Positions 11,303 to 20,228 of a stretch of 64,000 nucleotides of DNA are shown here, piece by piece; positions within the stretch are counted from its first letter, which is position 1; every line of letters begins with the position of its first letter. The notes beneath the pieces are model-generated. The model was not told where the DNA came from and ran no database searches. It was given only the letters and a program-made list of their open reading frames with translations. Both the position numbers and the translations under genes were made by a program. Origin of the DNA: Duganella guangzhouensis (GTDB lineage: Bacteria > Pseudomonadota > Gammaproteobacteria > Burkholderiales > Burkholderiaceae_D); assembly GCF_009674535.1 (NCBI RefSeq), contig NZ_WKJK01000003.1:310001-374000 (forward strand). The letters run 5' to 3'.

Positions 11303-12346
11303 ATGGCATATCTGCGCAACTGCTGGTACATGACGGCGTGGGACAACGAAGTTGGTGGCGAGGCGCTGTTTCAGCGCACGCTGTTGGATGAATCGGTGCT
11401 GTTGTTCCGCGATGACGATGGCGTGATTCAGGCGATCAGCAATCGCTGCCCGCACCGCTTCGCCCCTCTGCATCTGGGCAAGCGGGTGGCGAACGGCGTG
11501 CAGTGTGCGTATCACGGCCTGCAGTTCAACGGCGGCGGCAAATGCATCCACAATCCGCACGGCGACGGCAAGGTCCCGGCGGCGGCCACGGTCAAAAGCT
11601 ATCCGGTGATCGAAAAATTCAGCGCCATCTGGATCTGGATGGGCGATGAGGATAAAGCGGATGTCGCGCTGCTGCCCGATTTTTCGTGTATGGACCCAGA
11701 GGTCTTCTACGTCGGCAAACGCTATCTGCACGCGCGCGCCAACTACGTGCTGGAGACCGACAACATCATGGACCTGAGCCACATCCAGTACCTGCATCCG
11801 TCCACGCTGGGCAGCAGCAGCGTGTCCGACGCCATCACCAGCGTTAAACAGGCCGGCAACACCATCTACTCAAATCGGCAGACGGTGGCTGAAATCATGC
11901 CCGACTTCCTCTACACCAGCATGGGCTTTCCGCAAGGGCTGCCAGTAGACCGCTGGATCGACGTGCGTTGGGATGCGCCAGCCAGCATGCTGCTGGACGC
12001 TGGCGCGGTGGCCACCGGCCAGCCTCGCAACGAAGGCCGGTCGTTCCCGCTGCCGCACATCTTCACGCCGGAGACGCAAGGCAGCACGCACTACTGGTTT
12101 GCCTTCTGCGCGCCCAAAGCCATGGGCGAATTCGCTCGTCATGTGGCTGAAGAACAGGTGCAAGCGCTGAGCGTCCCATTCACCAACGAGGACTTGCCGA
12201 TGCTCGAAGCGCAGCAACAGATGATGAACGGTGCCGATTTCTGGTCGTTGAAACCAGTGCTGCTGCCAGGGGATGCCGCCGCCGTCCGTGCGCGCCGCGT
12301 GCTTGATGGTCTGATTGCGGCCGAACAGAAACTCACTTCGCTGTAG
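11303..12346 (+). CDS. vanA: Vanillate O-demethylase oxygenase subunit
   Basis: A 347-residue Rieske non-heme iron oxygenase that demethylates vanillate to protocatechuate plus formaldehyde. The Rieske ligands are C49/H51 and C68/H71 (RCPHRFAP, CAYHGLQF). The mononuclear iron site is in the DLSHIQYLH segment (H160 and H165). The ATG at 11303 is chosen because GGAGGAGA starts at 11290; an upstream ATG at 11288 would overlap that site. vanB follows after 7 bases. It could also take a related methoxybenzoate. Confidence 0.92.
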   Translation: MAYLRNCWYMTAWDNEVGGEALFQRTLLDESVLLFRDDDGVIQAISNRCPHRFAPLHLGKRVANGVQCAYHGLQFNGGGKCIHNPHGDGKVPAAATVKSYPVIEKFSAIWIWMGDEDKADVALLPDFSCMDPEVFYVGKRYLHARANYVLETDNIMDLSHIQYLHPSTLGSSSVSDAITSVKQAGNTIYSNRQTVAEIMPDFLYTSMGFPQGLPVDRWIDVRWDAPASMLLDAGAVATGQPRNEGRSFPLPHIFTPETQGSTHYWFAFCAPKAMGEFARHVAEEQVQALSVPFTNEDLPMLEAQQQMMNGADFWSLKPVLLPGDAAAVRARRVLDGLIAAEQKLTSL

Positions 12347-12353
12347 GCCGACC

Positions 12354-13308
12354 ATGGACAATATGATTACTGTCACTGTGGCGCGCAAACAGGTGGAGGC
12401 CGAGGGCATCGTCAGCCTGGAACTGGTGCGCGCCGATGGCGGCGAACTGCCATCCTTTGCGGCCGGCGCTCACATCGACATCGCGCTGGATAATGGGCTG
12501 GTGCGTCAGTACTCGCTATGCAATGCGCCGCACGAACGGCATCGTTATTTGATCGCGGTACTGCGCGAACCGGCGTCGCGTGGTGGCTCGCAGACGGTCC
12601 ACGAAAGCATTAATGTCGGGCAGACTGTTCGCATCGGCGCACCGCGCAATCTGTTCGCGCTGGCGCCGGCGTCGAGTTATCTGCTGCTGGCTGGCGGCAT
12701 CGGTATCACGCCCCTACTCGCGATGGCCGAGCAACTGGCGGCCGATGCTGCTGACTTCCAGCTGCATTACTGTGCACGCGAGCCGACCCGCGCCGCATTC
12801 ACGCAGCGCATCCGCAACGCGGCATACGCCGCCAAAGCGCGCTTCCATTTCGACAGCGAGGGACAGCGGCCCGACGTGGCGCGCCTGCTGCGCGATGCTC
12901 CGCCGGACACGCACCTCTACGTCTGCGGTCCCGCGGGATTCATCGAGCTGGTGACGACCACCGCCAGCGCCCTGGGCTGGCCGAAGCAAGCGGTGCACCG
13001 CGAATATTTCGGTGCGGCGGACGCGGGTGGCGAAGCTGGCGACCAGCCGTTCGAGGTACAAATCGCCAGCAGCGGCAAGGTCTATTCCGTAGCGCCAGGC
13101 CAGAGTGTGGTTCAGGCGCTGGCCGAGCATGGCATTGCGATCCCGGTCTCCTGCGAACAAGGCGTCTGCGGCACCTGCATCACCGGCGTGCTGGCCGGCG
13201 CGCTTGACCCGCGACCAGTACTTCAGCGACGAAGAACATGCCGCCAACGACAGTTTCACGCCCTGCTGCTCACGCGCCCTCGGGCCATTGCTGGTGCTGG
13301 ACCTGTAG
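12354..13308 (+). pseudogene. vanB: Vanillate O-demethylase reductase, frameshifted at the 3' end
   Basis: The reductase passes electrons from NAD(P)H to VanA through FMN and a plant-type [2Fe-2S] cluster. The flavin/NAD domain is intact (RQYSLC near 51, LAGGIGITPLLAMA near 112, YVCGPAGF near 189), as are three cluster cysteines, C267, C272 and C275 (CEQGVCGTC). At about 13206-13213 the frame breaks. The expected tail ([16 protein letters not shown], then TPCCSRA with the fourth cluster cysteine, ending LVLDL) continues in the next frame and stops at 13308. As read, the original frame runs on to 13505 with unrelated sequence. A 2-base loss from a CG run or a 1-base gain explains it. It may be a real mutation or a read error. 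Confidence 0.88.
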
Positions 13309-13312
13309 CGGC

Positions 13313-14080
13313 TTACAGCAGCGCGTTCAGTTCCACCTGCATCTTGATCAGCGTGGGCAGGCAGCGCTCCACCATCTGCTGCAACGACATGCGGGCGGCG
13401 TGCACGCTGATGTTCATCGCCGCCACCACCTCGCCACGGAAGTTCTTCAGCGGGACCGCCATGGTACGCAAGCCCAGTTCCAGCTCCTGGTCCACCAGCG
13501 CATAGCCCTGCGCACGCGCCTCGGCAATCTCGCGCGCCAGCTGCTGCTTGTCGACGATGGTGTGCTCGGTGATGCGCTCCAGCTGCACCCGCTCCAGATA
13601 CGCATCCAGCTGCTCCTGCGGCAGGTGCGCCAGCAGCATGCGGCCGTTGGCGGTACACCACGCCGGCACCCGCGTGCCCGGCTGCAGCGTGGCCGACACC
13701 AGCTGCCCCGCCGTCACCGCCGACACGCACACCAGCTGATCGTGATCCAGCACGCCGGCCGACGCGGCCTCGCCCACGGTATAGGCCAAGCGATACAACA
13801 ACGGCTGCACCAGCCGAGGCAAACGCGCCGAATGCAGATAGGACTGACCAAGCCGCAGCACCAGCGGCGTCAACGAAAACTGCTTGTTCTCGTGCCGCAT
13901 ATAGCCCAGATAGGTCAGCGTCAGCAGATAGCGGCGCGCCGCCGCCCGCGTCAAGCCAGTGCGTTCCGCCACCTCGGCGATGGTGAGACGGCTGCGTTCC
14001 TGGTCAAAGGCTTCAATCACCTGCAAGCCCTTTTCAAGGCCGGCAACCAGGTCGCGTGGGGAGAAATCAGTATCCATCAT
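13313..14080 (-). CDS. IclR-family regulator of the protocatechuate genes
   Basis: About 255 residues. An N-terminal winged helix (GLEKGLQVIEAFDQERSRLTIAEVAERTGL, then AARRYLLTLTYLGYM) is followed by the IclR effector domain (VSAVTAGQLVSATLQPGTRVPAWCTANGRMLLAH; GYALVDQELELGLRTMAVPL). It belongs to the PcaR/PcaU/PobR group. Start choice is weak: double ATG at 14080/14077, or an ATG at 14125 that would run through the operator. It is divergent from pcaH and paralogous to the IclR protein at 46290. It probably activates pcaHGB in response to protocatechuate or beta-ketoadipate. Confidence 0.85.
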   Translation of the reverse strand: MMDTDFSPRDLVAGLEKGLQVIEAFDQERSRLTIAEVAERTGLTRAAARRYLLTLTYLGYMRHENKQFSLTPLVLRLGQSYLHSARLPRLVQPLLYRLAYTVGEAASAGVLDHDQLVCVSAVTAGQLVSATLQPGTRVPAWCTANGRMLLAHLPQEQLDAYLERVQLERITEHTIVDKQQLAREIAEARAQGYALVDQELELGLRTMAVPLKNFRGEVVAAMNISVHAARMSLQQMVERCLPTLIKMQVELNALL

Positions 14081-14097
14081 CAGAAAAAGGGTATTTT

Positions 14098-14132
14098 GTG
14101 CGCATATCGCACACTCGGTGCGCATAGCGAAT
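14098..14132. promoter_or_regulatory. Tandem IclR-type operators upstream of pcaH
   Basis: Two 15-mers of the form GTGCG-N5-CG(A/C)A(C/T) lie 20 bases apart: GTGCGCATATCGCAC at 14098-14112 (perfect inverted repeat arms) and GTGCGCATAGCGAAT at 14118-14132. The same grammar appears upstream of pcaI at 46199. It resembles the published PcaR site GTTCGATAATCGCAC of Pseudomonas putida, which is established knowledge. Binding by the adjacent IclR protein is inferred. Confidence 0.72.
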
Positions 14133-14209
14133 ATAGCACGCAGCGCCCATCTTGTGGAATACGACCTGCTGTCCGTACTATTTACACACCAAACATCAGG
14201 AGACTAGCC

Positions 14210-14902
14210 GTGAAATTCGACGCCATCGCTCCGGGAATTTATCCGGAACTGACCTATCCCCCATACAAATCCACCGTCAAGCGCGGCCCGACGCAGCCGA
14301 TGCTGCGCATCGACGCCCGCACTGCGGCGGAACAGAACATCGCGCCATCGCCGCGCATCATCCTGCCCTACGATACCGACCTGACCAAACATGGCGAAGC
14401 CGAACCGCTGGGCGAAAAAATCGTGGTCACCGGCCGCATCGTCGATGAAGACGGCAAGCCAGTCCGCAACTCGCTGCTGGAAATCTGGCAGTGCAACGCC
14501 GCCGGCCGCTATCGCCACAAGAAGGACCAGCACAACGCACCGCTGGACCCGAACTTCAACGGCTGGGGCAAAATGATGACCGACGAAGAAGGCCGCTATC
14601 GCTTTGTCACCATCAAACCGGGCCCGTATCCATGGGCGAATCACGACAAGGCATGGCGTCCGGCCCACATCCACTTCTCCCTGTTCGGTAACGTCTACGC
14701 GCAGCGCCTGGTGACCCAGATGTACTTCCCTGGCGACCCGCTGTTCGACTACGACCCAATCTTCCAGAGCATTCCGGACGAGGCGGCGCGCCAGCGCCTG
14801 ATCTCCCGCTTCAGCCTTGAGCAGACCGTCGGCGACGAGATGCTGGGCTATGAATTCGACATCGTACTGCGCGGCCGTGACGCCACGCCGTTCGGCATCT
14901 GA
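14210..14902 (+). CDS. pcaH: Protocatechuate 3,4-dioxygenase beta subunit
   Basis: A 230-residue intradiol dioxygenase subunit carrying the ferric site that opens protocatechuate to beta-carboxy-cis,cis-muconate. Candidate iron ligands are Y101 (NAAGRYRH), Y140 (GPYPW), H153 and H155 (AHIHFS). Translation starts at a GTG with AGGAGA just upstream (14198-14203). pcaG follows after 30 bases. Regulation is probably by the divergent IclR protein through the tandem sites at 14098-14132. Confidence 0.94.
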   Translation: MKFDAIAPGIYPELTYPPYKSTVKRGPTQPMLRIDARTAAEQNIAPSPRIILPYDTDLTKHGEAEPLGEKIVVTGRIVDEDGKPVRNSLLEIWQCNAAGRYRHKKDQHNAPLDPNFNGWGKMMTDEEGRYRFVTIKPGPYPWANHDKAWRPAHIHFSLFGNVYAQRLVTQMYFPGDPLFDYDPIFQSIPDEAARQRLISRFSLEQTVGDEMLGYEFDIVLRGRDATPFGI

Positions 14903-14932
14903 GCAAGTATCTGAGCAAGACAGGAGACAGGC

Positions 14933-15436
14933 ATGAGCAACATCACTACCTCGCAAACCATTGGTCCGTTCTCGCACGAAGCGTGGAAATGGGCGAATGA
15001 ATTCAGCAACGCCATTGAAGGCAGCATCACCATCAACGGCACCATCTACGACGGCGACGGCGTAGCGATCAACGACGCCCAGATCGAATCGTGGCAACCG
15101 GCTGCCGCCGCAGCGGAAGCGGCCCATCCGATCCCAGGCTTCCGCCGCCTGCCGACCGGCGAAAAAGGCGAATTCGTTCTGCGTCTGGCCGACGTCAAGC
15201 AGGAAGCCGGCGCGCCGTTCGCCTTCGTCACCGTGTTTGCGCGCGGCCTGGTCAAGCACCAGTTCACCGCCGTGTTCCTTGAAGACGACCCGGATCTGCA
15301 AAAATCGGCGATACTGGAGCAAGTGCCGGCAGCGCGCCGCGCCACGCTGATCGCATCCAAGACAGCTCCGGGCCAGTACAGCTGGGAGATCCGGATGCAG
15401 GGCGAGAAGGAAACCGCCTTCTTTGACTATGTATAA
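14933..15436 (+). CDS. pcaG: Protocatechuate 3,4-dioxygenase alpha subunit (short form)
   Basis: A 167-residue alpha subunit that pairs with PcaH. The family start TSQTIGPF and the end IRMQGEKETAFFDYV are intact. The ATG has AGGAGA 7 bases upstream. Family members I know are about 190-209 residues; this one is shorter in the middle, where the usual EVWQAxAxGRY segment reads IESWQPAAAAAEAAH and the following loop is reduced. Alpha subunits do not hold the iron, so activity may be kept, but the substrate pocket wall may differ. Confidence 0.88.
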   Translation: MSNITTSQTIGPFSHEAWKWANEFSNAIEGSITINGTIYDGDGVAINDAQIESWQPAAAAAEAAHPIPGFRRLPTGEKGEFVLRLADVKQEAGAPFAFVTVFARGLVKHQFTAVFLEDDPDLQKSAILEQVPAARRATLIASKTAPGQYSWEIRMQGEKETAFFDYV

Positions 15437-15449
15437 AACCGGAGTTTGA

Positions 15450-16835
15450 GTGAGCGTATCAATTTTTGACAGCTTCCTCACCACGCCTGACATGATCGCC
15501 GTGTTTGAAGACACGGCGGTTGTGCAGGCGATGTTGCGTTTTGAAGCCGCACTTTCACAAGCCCAGGCCGAGGAAGGCTTGCTGCCTTCCGAATCCGCCG
15601 CCGTCATCGCCACCGCCTGCGATGCCCGGCAATATGACATCCCCGCCCTGATCGCGGCCGCGCGCAGCGCCGGTAGCCTGGCCATCCCGCTGGTGAAGGA
15701 ACTCACCAAAGCGGTGGCCGCGCGCGACAAAGGCGCCGCCAGCAAAGTCCATTGGGGCAGCACCAGCCAGGACGTGATCGACACCGCGCAGGTGCTGGTC
15801 ACGCGTGACTCGTTGCAGTTGCTGGACGATGGCCTGCACGACCTCACCGGCCATCTGCTGCATCTGGCCGAACAGCATCTGGCCACGCCGGTACTGGCGC
15901 GCACCATGATGCAGCCGGCGCAGGTCACCAGTTTCGGCTTCAAGCTGGCCAACTGGCTGGCGCCGCTGGTGCGCTCGCGTCAGCGCCTGCGCGAAGCCGC
16001 CGAACGCGCGCTGCAGCTGCAGCTCGGTGGCGCGGTCGGCACGCTGTCGGTGATGGACGAACAAGGACCGGCCGTCGCTCAAAGGGTCGCCAATGCGCTG
16101 GGTTTGAAGAACGCGCCGCAGTGGCACACCCAGCGCGACGAGTGGGTTCGCCTTGGCCTGGAAGTGGCCGTGCTGACGGGTAGCCTGGGCAAGCTGGCCA
16201 CGGATCTGAGCCTGATGGCGCAAGGCGAAATCGGCGAACTGGCCGAACCATCCGGTAATGGCCGTGGTGGCTCGTCCGCCATGCCGCACAAGCGCAACCC
16301 GGTGTCCGCCATGATCGCACTGGCCGCCGCGCAGCGCACGCCGCAACACGGCGCCGCACTGCTGGCCTGCATGGGTCAACAGCACGAACGTGGACTCGGC
16401 AACTGGCAGGCCGAATTGGCCGAATGGCCGCAGCTTTTCTTGAGTGCACACGGCGCGCTGCAAGCGCTGAACGACGCCTTCGCCGGCCTGCAAATCGACC
16501 GCGCGCGCATGCTGCGCAATATCGACGCGCTGCAAGGACTGGTGTTCGCGGAAGCCGCATCGGCCTACCTGGCCGCCACCATCGGCAAAGCCGCCGCCCA
16601 CGCGCTGCTGGAAAAGATGACCGGCGAGGCACTGTCCTCCGGCCGCCATCTGTCCGAAGTGCTGGCCGAAGCGGTGCAAGCCGATGAACAACTGCGTGCC
16701 GCCGTCGACACCGCCCATCTGCAAACGCTGTTCGACGCTGTCAAGGCCACCGCCCCCGCCCACCGCCTGGCCGCGCGCCAGTTGCAAAGCCTGCGCGGCG
16801 ACATCGCCGCCCTGAACCTGAGGAATACCAAATGA
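15450..16835 (+). CDS. pcaB: 3-carboxy-cis,cis-muconate cycloisomerase
   Basis: A 461-residue member of the fumarase/aspartase superfamily that cyclises beta-carboxymuconate to gamma-carboxymuconolactone. The superfamily signature GGSSAMPHKRNP is present near residues 272-283, with the STSQD-like GSTSQDVIDTAQ near 110. The start is a GTG with GGAG at 15441. Its last 4 bases overlap the pcaC-D fusion, indicating coupled translation in the pcaHGB operon. Confidence 0.93.
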   Translation: MSVSIFDSFLTTPDMIAVFEDTAVVQAMLRFEAALSQAQAEEGLLPSESAAVIATACDARQYDIPALIAAARSAGSLAIPLVKELTKAVAARDKGAASKVHWGSTSQDVIDTAQVLVTRDSLQLLDDGLHDLTGHLLHLAEQHLATPVLARTMMQPAQVTSFGFKLANWLAPLVRSRQRLREAAERALQLQLGGAVGTLSVMDEQGPAVAQRVANALGLKNAPQWHTQRDEWVRLGLEVAVLTGSLGKLATDLSLMAQGEIGELAEPSGNGRGGSSAMPHKRNPVSAMIALAAAQRTPQHGAALLACMGQQHERGLGNWQAELAEWPQLFLSAHGALQALNDAFAGLQIDRARMLRNIDALQGLVFAEAASAYLAATIGKAAAHALLEKMTGEALSSGRHLSEVLAEAVQADEQLRAAVDTAHLQTLFDAVKATAPAHRLAARQLQSLRGDIAALNLRNTK

Positions 16836-18094
16836 GTTTCGATCCTATCGATCACGATTTCGAACGTGGCCTGGCCAACCGCCGTGGCATCCTGGGCGAC
16901 GCCTGGGTAGACCGTTCGCTGAACAACGCCACCAACTTCAACGCCGACTTCCAGAACCTGATCACCCGCTTCGCGTGGAACGAAATCTGGGGACGTCCGG
17001 GGCTCGAAGCCAAAACCCGCCGCGCCATCGTCCTGTCGATCACCATCGCGCTGGGACGTTGGGAAGAATACGACCTGCACGTGCGCGCCGCGCTGCTTGG
17101 CCCGGAAGAAAACCGCCTGACGCCCGACGAACTGAAAGAAGTGCTGATCCAGTCCGCCATCTACGCCGGCGTACCGGCCGCAAACACCGCCTTCTCGCAT
17201 GCGCAAGTGATTCTGCGCGAAGTCGGCGCCCAGATCGGCTACGAACTGGCGCCGCTGGCGCCGGCCGCCACCGCTCATACCGGCATCGGCCACGAAGGCC
17301 GCAGCAACGGTCGTCCCGCCCTGCACTACGCGGTGCGTGAACCACGCAACGGCAAAGCACCGCGCCACACCGTGGTACTGAGTCACGCGCTGGGCTGCGA
17401 CCTGACCATGTGGGACCCGCTGGCCAACCTGCTGGCCGAAGACTGCCGCGTCGTCGCCTACGATCACCGTGGCCATGGCAGCTCCGAATCTCCGGCCGGC
17501 GCCTACAGCATGGCCGAACTGGCCGACGACGCGGCGGCCCTGCTGCGCGAACTGGATACCGGGCCGGTGGTCTGGATCGGCCTGTCGATGGGCGGCATGG
17601 TCGGCCAGGAACTGGCGCTGCGCCATCCAACGCTGGTACGCGCACTGGTACTGGCCAACACCACCTCCGGCTATCCTGAAGCCGCGCGCGACAACTGGCG
17701 CCAGCGCATCACCACCGTACAAACGCAAGGCATCGAAGCCATCGCCGACGCCGTGATGGGCCGCTACTTCCACGACGAATTCCGCGCCACCAAAGCCGCC
17801 GCCGTGGCGCGCTTCCGCCGCCGCGTGGTCAGCACCGACGCCGTCGGCTACGCCGGCTGCTGCGCCGCCGTGGGCAATGTGGACACCACCGCGCGCCTGG
17901 GCGACATCAAAGCGCCGGCGCTGGTGATCGCGGGTGAGCTGGATCAGGGCACGCCGGTGGAAATGGCACGCACGCTGGCAGAAGGTATCCCCGGCGCGCA
18001 GCTGGAAGTGCTGCAGCAGGCTTCACATCTCAGCTATGCCGAACAGCCGCAAGCCTTCACCAAGGCCGTCACGCGGTTCCTGTCCAGCCTTTAA
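16832..18094 (+). CDS. Fused 4-carboxymuconolactone decarboxylase / 3-oxoadipate enol-lactonase (C-D order)
   Basis: A 420-residue bifunctional enzyme for two consecutive steps. Residues 1-138 match PcaC (AhpD-like decarboxylase; ETKTRR-type LEAKTRRAIVLSI and LGRWEEYDLHVRAAL). A short linker (about 139-163) leads to an alpha/beta hydrolase matching PcaD, with nucleophile S252 in GLSMGG and catalytic H399 (ASHLSY). The known PcaL fusion of actinobacteria has the opposite order, lactonase first. A separate pcaD exists at 21486, so the lactonase is duplicated. The stop overlaps the convergent catR stop. Confidence 0.9.
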   Translation: MSFDPIDHDFERGLANRRGILGDAWVDRSLNNATNFNADFQNLITRFAWNEIWGRPGLEAKTRRAIVLSITIALGRWEEYDLHVRAALLGPEENRLTPDELKEVLIQSAIYAGVPAANTAFSHAQVILREVGAQIGYELAPLAPAATAHTGIGHEGRSNGRPALHYAVREPRNGKAPRHTVVLSHALGCDLTMWDPLANLLAEDCRVVAYDHRGHGSSESPAGAYSMAELADDAAALLRELDTGPVVWIGLSMGGMVGQELALRHPTLVRALVLANTTSGYPEAARDNWRQRITTVQTQGIEAIADAVMGRYFHDEFRATKAAAVARFRRRVVSTDAVGYAGCCAAVGNVDTTARLGDIKAPALVIAGELDQGTPVEMARTLAEGIPGAQLEVLQQASHLSYAEQPQAFTKAVTRFLSSL

Positions 18095-19002
18095 AGCGTC
18101 TCCGGCACGTAGGCGATGCCCAACTCGTCGTAGATCGAATAGACCGCCGCCAGCAGATGTCCCAGCTCTGGCGAGCGGTCCATGTGGCGCACGCTGAACA
18201 GGATGGGCGAGAACGCATGCTTGTCGTCCAGCGGGCGGTACACCACGTTCCGGTGATGCATGGCCTGCACACTCTCCGGTACGATGGCGATGCCTTGTCC
18301 CGCCGCCACCAGTCCCATCGCAATCTGCAGCTCGCGCACTTCGGCCACCGCCCCTGGCACGACGTTGGCCTCGCTCAGCACCGCCAGCACCTGATCGGCA
18401 AAGCTGGGGCGCGGCGACTTCGGATAAACCAGCAGCTTTTCGTGCACCAGGTCGCGCAGCCACAAGGCATTGCGCTCGGCCAGCCGGTGATTGGGCGGCA
18501 GCGCGGCCACCATGCGCTCCTCGCGCAGCGTGATGCGGCGTATGCTCGGATCCTCACTTTTCAAACGGCCGAAGCCAACGTCGATGCGGCCTTCCTTCAG
18601 CGCCTGCATCTGCTCCACCGTCATCATCTCGTGCAGCGTCACCTCGACTTGCGGAAAGCGCTCGCTGAAGCGGCGCACGATGTCCGGCAGTTCGCCGTAC
18701 AGCGTCGAGGCGACAAAGCCCACCACCAGCTTGCGTTCCAGTTTGCCGACGCGCTGCGTCATCGCCTTCAGGTCGCGCGCTTGATCGAGCAGCGTGCGCG
18801 CATGGACCAGAAAGAATTCACCGGCCTCGGTGAGCCTCAACGGGCGCGAGCCCTTCTCGATCAGCACCACATCCAGCAATTCCTCCAGCTGCTGGATCTG
18901 ACGGCTCAATGGCGGCTGTGCGATGTGCAGCCGCTCGGCCGCGCGCGTGAAGTTGCGCTCCTCCGCCACCGCGACAAAGTAGCGCAAATGCCTTAATTCC
19001 AT
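18091..19002 (-). CDS. catR: LysR-family regulator of the catechol genes
   Basis: A 303-residue LysR protein of the CatR/CatM/BenM type. The HTH is MELRHLRYFVAVAEERNFTRAA to IAQPPLSRQIQQLEE, and the rest is a type-2 periplasmic-binding-like effector domain. It is divergent from catB, and the intergenic region carries an exact ATAC-N7-GTAT site. It is expected to activate catBCA with cis,cis-muconate as inducer, as established for CatR/CatM. Confidence 0.9.
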   Translation of the reverse strand: MELRHLRYFVAVAEERNFTRAAERLHIAQPPLSRQIQQLEELLDVVLIEKGSRPLRLTEAGEFFLVHARTLLDQARDLKAMTQRVGKLERKLVVGFVASTLYGELPDIVRRFSERFPQVEVTLHEMMTVEQMQALKEGRIDVGFGRLKSEDPSIRRITLREERMVAALPPNHRLAERNALWLRDLVHEKLLVYPKSPRPSFADQVLAVLSEANVVPGAVAEVRELQIAMGLVAAGQGIAIVPESVQAMHHRNVVYRPLDDKHAFSPILFSVRHMDRSPELGHLLAAVYSIYDELGIAYVPETL

Positions 19003-19009
19003 ACCAACT

Positions 19010-19024
19010 ATACCTTTCAGGTAT
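19010..19024. promoter_or_regulatory. CatR/BenM-type operator ATAC-N7-GTAT
   Basis: ATACC-TTTCA-GGTAT is a perfect inverted repeat fitting both the general LysR T-N11-A rule and the BenM/CatM consensus ATAC-N7-GTAT. Extra ATACC half-sites at 19001-19005 and 19032-19036 may be the second binding sites used in activation. The core is 8 bases from the catR start and about 85 from catB. Confidence 0.8.
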
Positions 19025-19107
19025 CAAGCTCATACCAAAACAGTGTTGGACCCAGTACCCTCAGCGGAGATATCTTGATCCCATATAAGCGATTATACGG
19101 AAAAAAT

Positions 19108-20217
19108 ATGATTCAGAATATCGACACCTTCCTTGTGGATGTGCCAACCATCCGCCCTCACCGCCTCTCCGTGGCCACCATGAACACGCAGACGCTGGTG
19201 CTGGTCCGGGTCACTTGCGACGACGGCATCGTTGGCTGGGGCGAAGCGACCACCATCGGCGGCCTGAATTACGGCGAAGAGAGCCCGGAAAGCATCAAGA
19301 CCAACATCGACACCTACATCGCGCCGCTGATCACCGGTATGGATGCCAGCGCCGTGGCCAAGGCCATGGCCAGGATCCGCAAGACCATCCAGGGCAACCG
19401 CTTCGCCAAATGCGCGATCGAGACCGCACTGCTGGACGCGCAGGCACGCCGCCTCAAGGTGCCGCTGTCCGAACTGCTGGGCGGGCGTGTGCGCGATGCG
19501 CTGCCGGTCGCCTGGACGCTGGCCAGCGGCGACACCGCCAAAGACATCGCCGAAGCGGAGCACATGCTGGAGATCCGCCGCCACCGCATCTTCAAACTGA
19601 AGATCGGCCTGCGCAGCGTGCAGGACGACGTGGCCCACGTCCTGGCCATCAAGCGTGCCCTGGGCGACAAGGCCAGCGTGCGCGTGGACGTCAATCAGGC
19701 CTGGACCGAAACCGACGCCGTGCGCGGCATCGCGGCGCTGGAAGCCGGTGGCATCGACCTGATCGAACAACCAGTCAAAGCCCATAACGTCGGCGCGCTG
19801 GCGCGCCTGAAGCAGCGCTTCGACGTCGCCATCATGGCCGATGAAGCGCTGCACGGCCCGGACGACGCCATGGCCCTGGCGCGCGCCGATGCGGCCGATG
19901 TCTACGCGGTCAAGATCACCCAGTCCGGCGGCCTGCTGCCCGCGCTGGAAGTGGCTACCGTGGCGCGCCTGGCCGGCATTGAACTGTATGGCGGCACCAT
20001 GCTGGAAGGCGGCATCGGCACCGCCGCCACGGCGCACCTCTGCTCGACCTTCCCAACCCTGGCCTGGGACACCGAACTGTTTGGCCCACTGCTGCTCACT
20101 CAGGAAGTGCTCAGCGAGCCGCTGGTCTACAAGGACTTCATGCTGCAAGTGCCGACCGGCCCGGGCCTGGGGGTTGAAATCGACACCGACAAACTGCGCG
20201 CCATGCAGCGCCAATAA
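19108..20217 (+). CDS. catB: Muconate cycloisomerase
   Basis: A 369-residue enolase-superfamily enzyme that converts cis,cis-muconate to muconolactone. The KxK base pair is K163/K165 (FKLKIG), the metal ligands are D194, E220 and D245 (VDVNQ, IEQPV, MADEA), and the opposite base is K269 (VKITQSGG). The ATG at 19108 gives the family length; an in-frame TTG at 19075 lacks support. First gene of catB-catC-catA-pcaD, under CatR. Confidence 0.93.
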   Translation: MIQNIDTFLVDVPTIRPHRLSVATMNTQTLVLVRVTCDDGIVGWGEATTIGGLNYGEESPESIKTNIDTYIAPLITGMDASAVAKAMARIRKTIQGNRFAKCAIETALLDAQARRLKVPLSELLGGRVRDALPVAWTLASGDTAKDIAEAEHMLEIRRHRIFKLKIGLRSVQDDVAHVLAIKRALGDKASVRVDVNQAWTETDAVRGIAALEAGGIDLIEQPVKAHNVGALARLKQRFDVAIMADEALHGPDDAMALARADAADVYAVKITQSGGLLPALEVATVARLAGIELYGGTMLEGGIGTAATAHLCSTFPTLAWDTELFGPLLLTQEVLSEPLVYKDFMLQVPTGPGLGVEIDTDKLRAMQRQ

Positions 20218-20228
20218 AGGAGAAACCC

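Noticed and set aside
13309..13505. The 65-codon 3' extension of the original vanB frame
   Set aside because: It lies antisense to the IclR gene, has no similarity to a reductase tail, and results from the frameshift.
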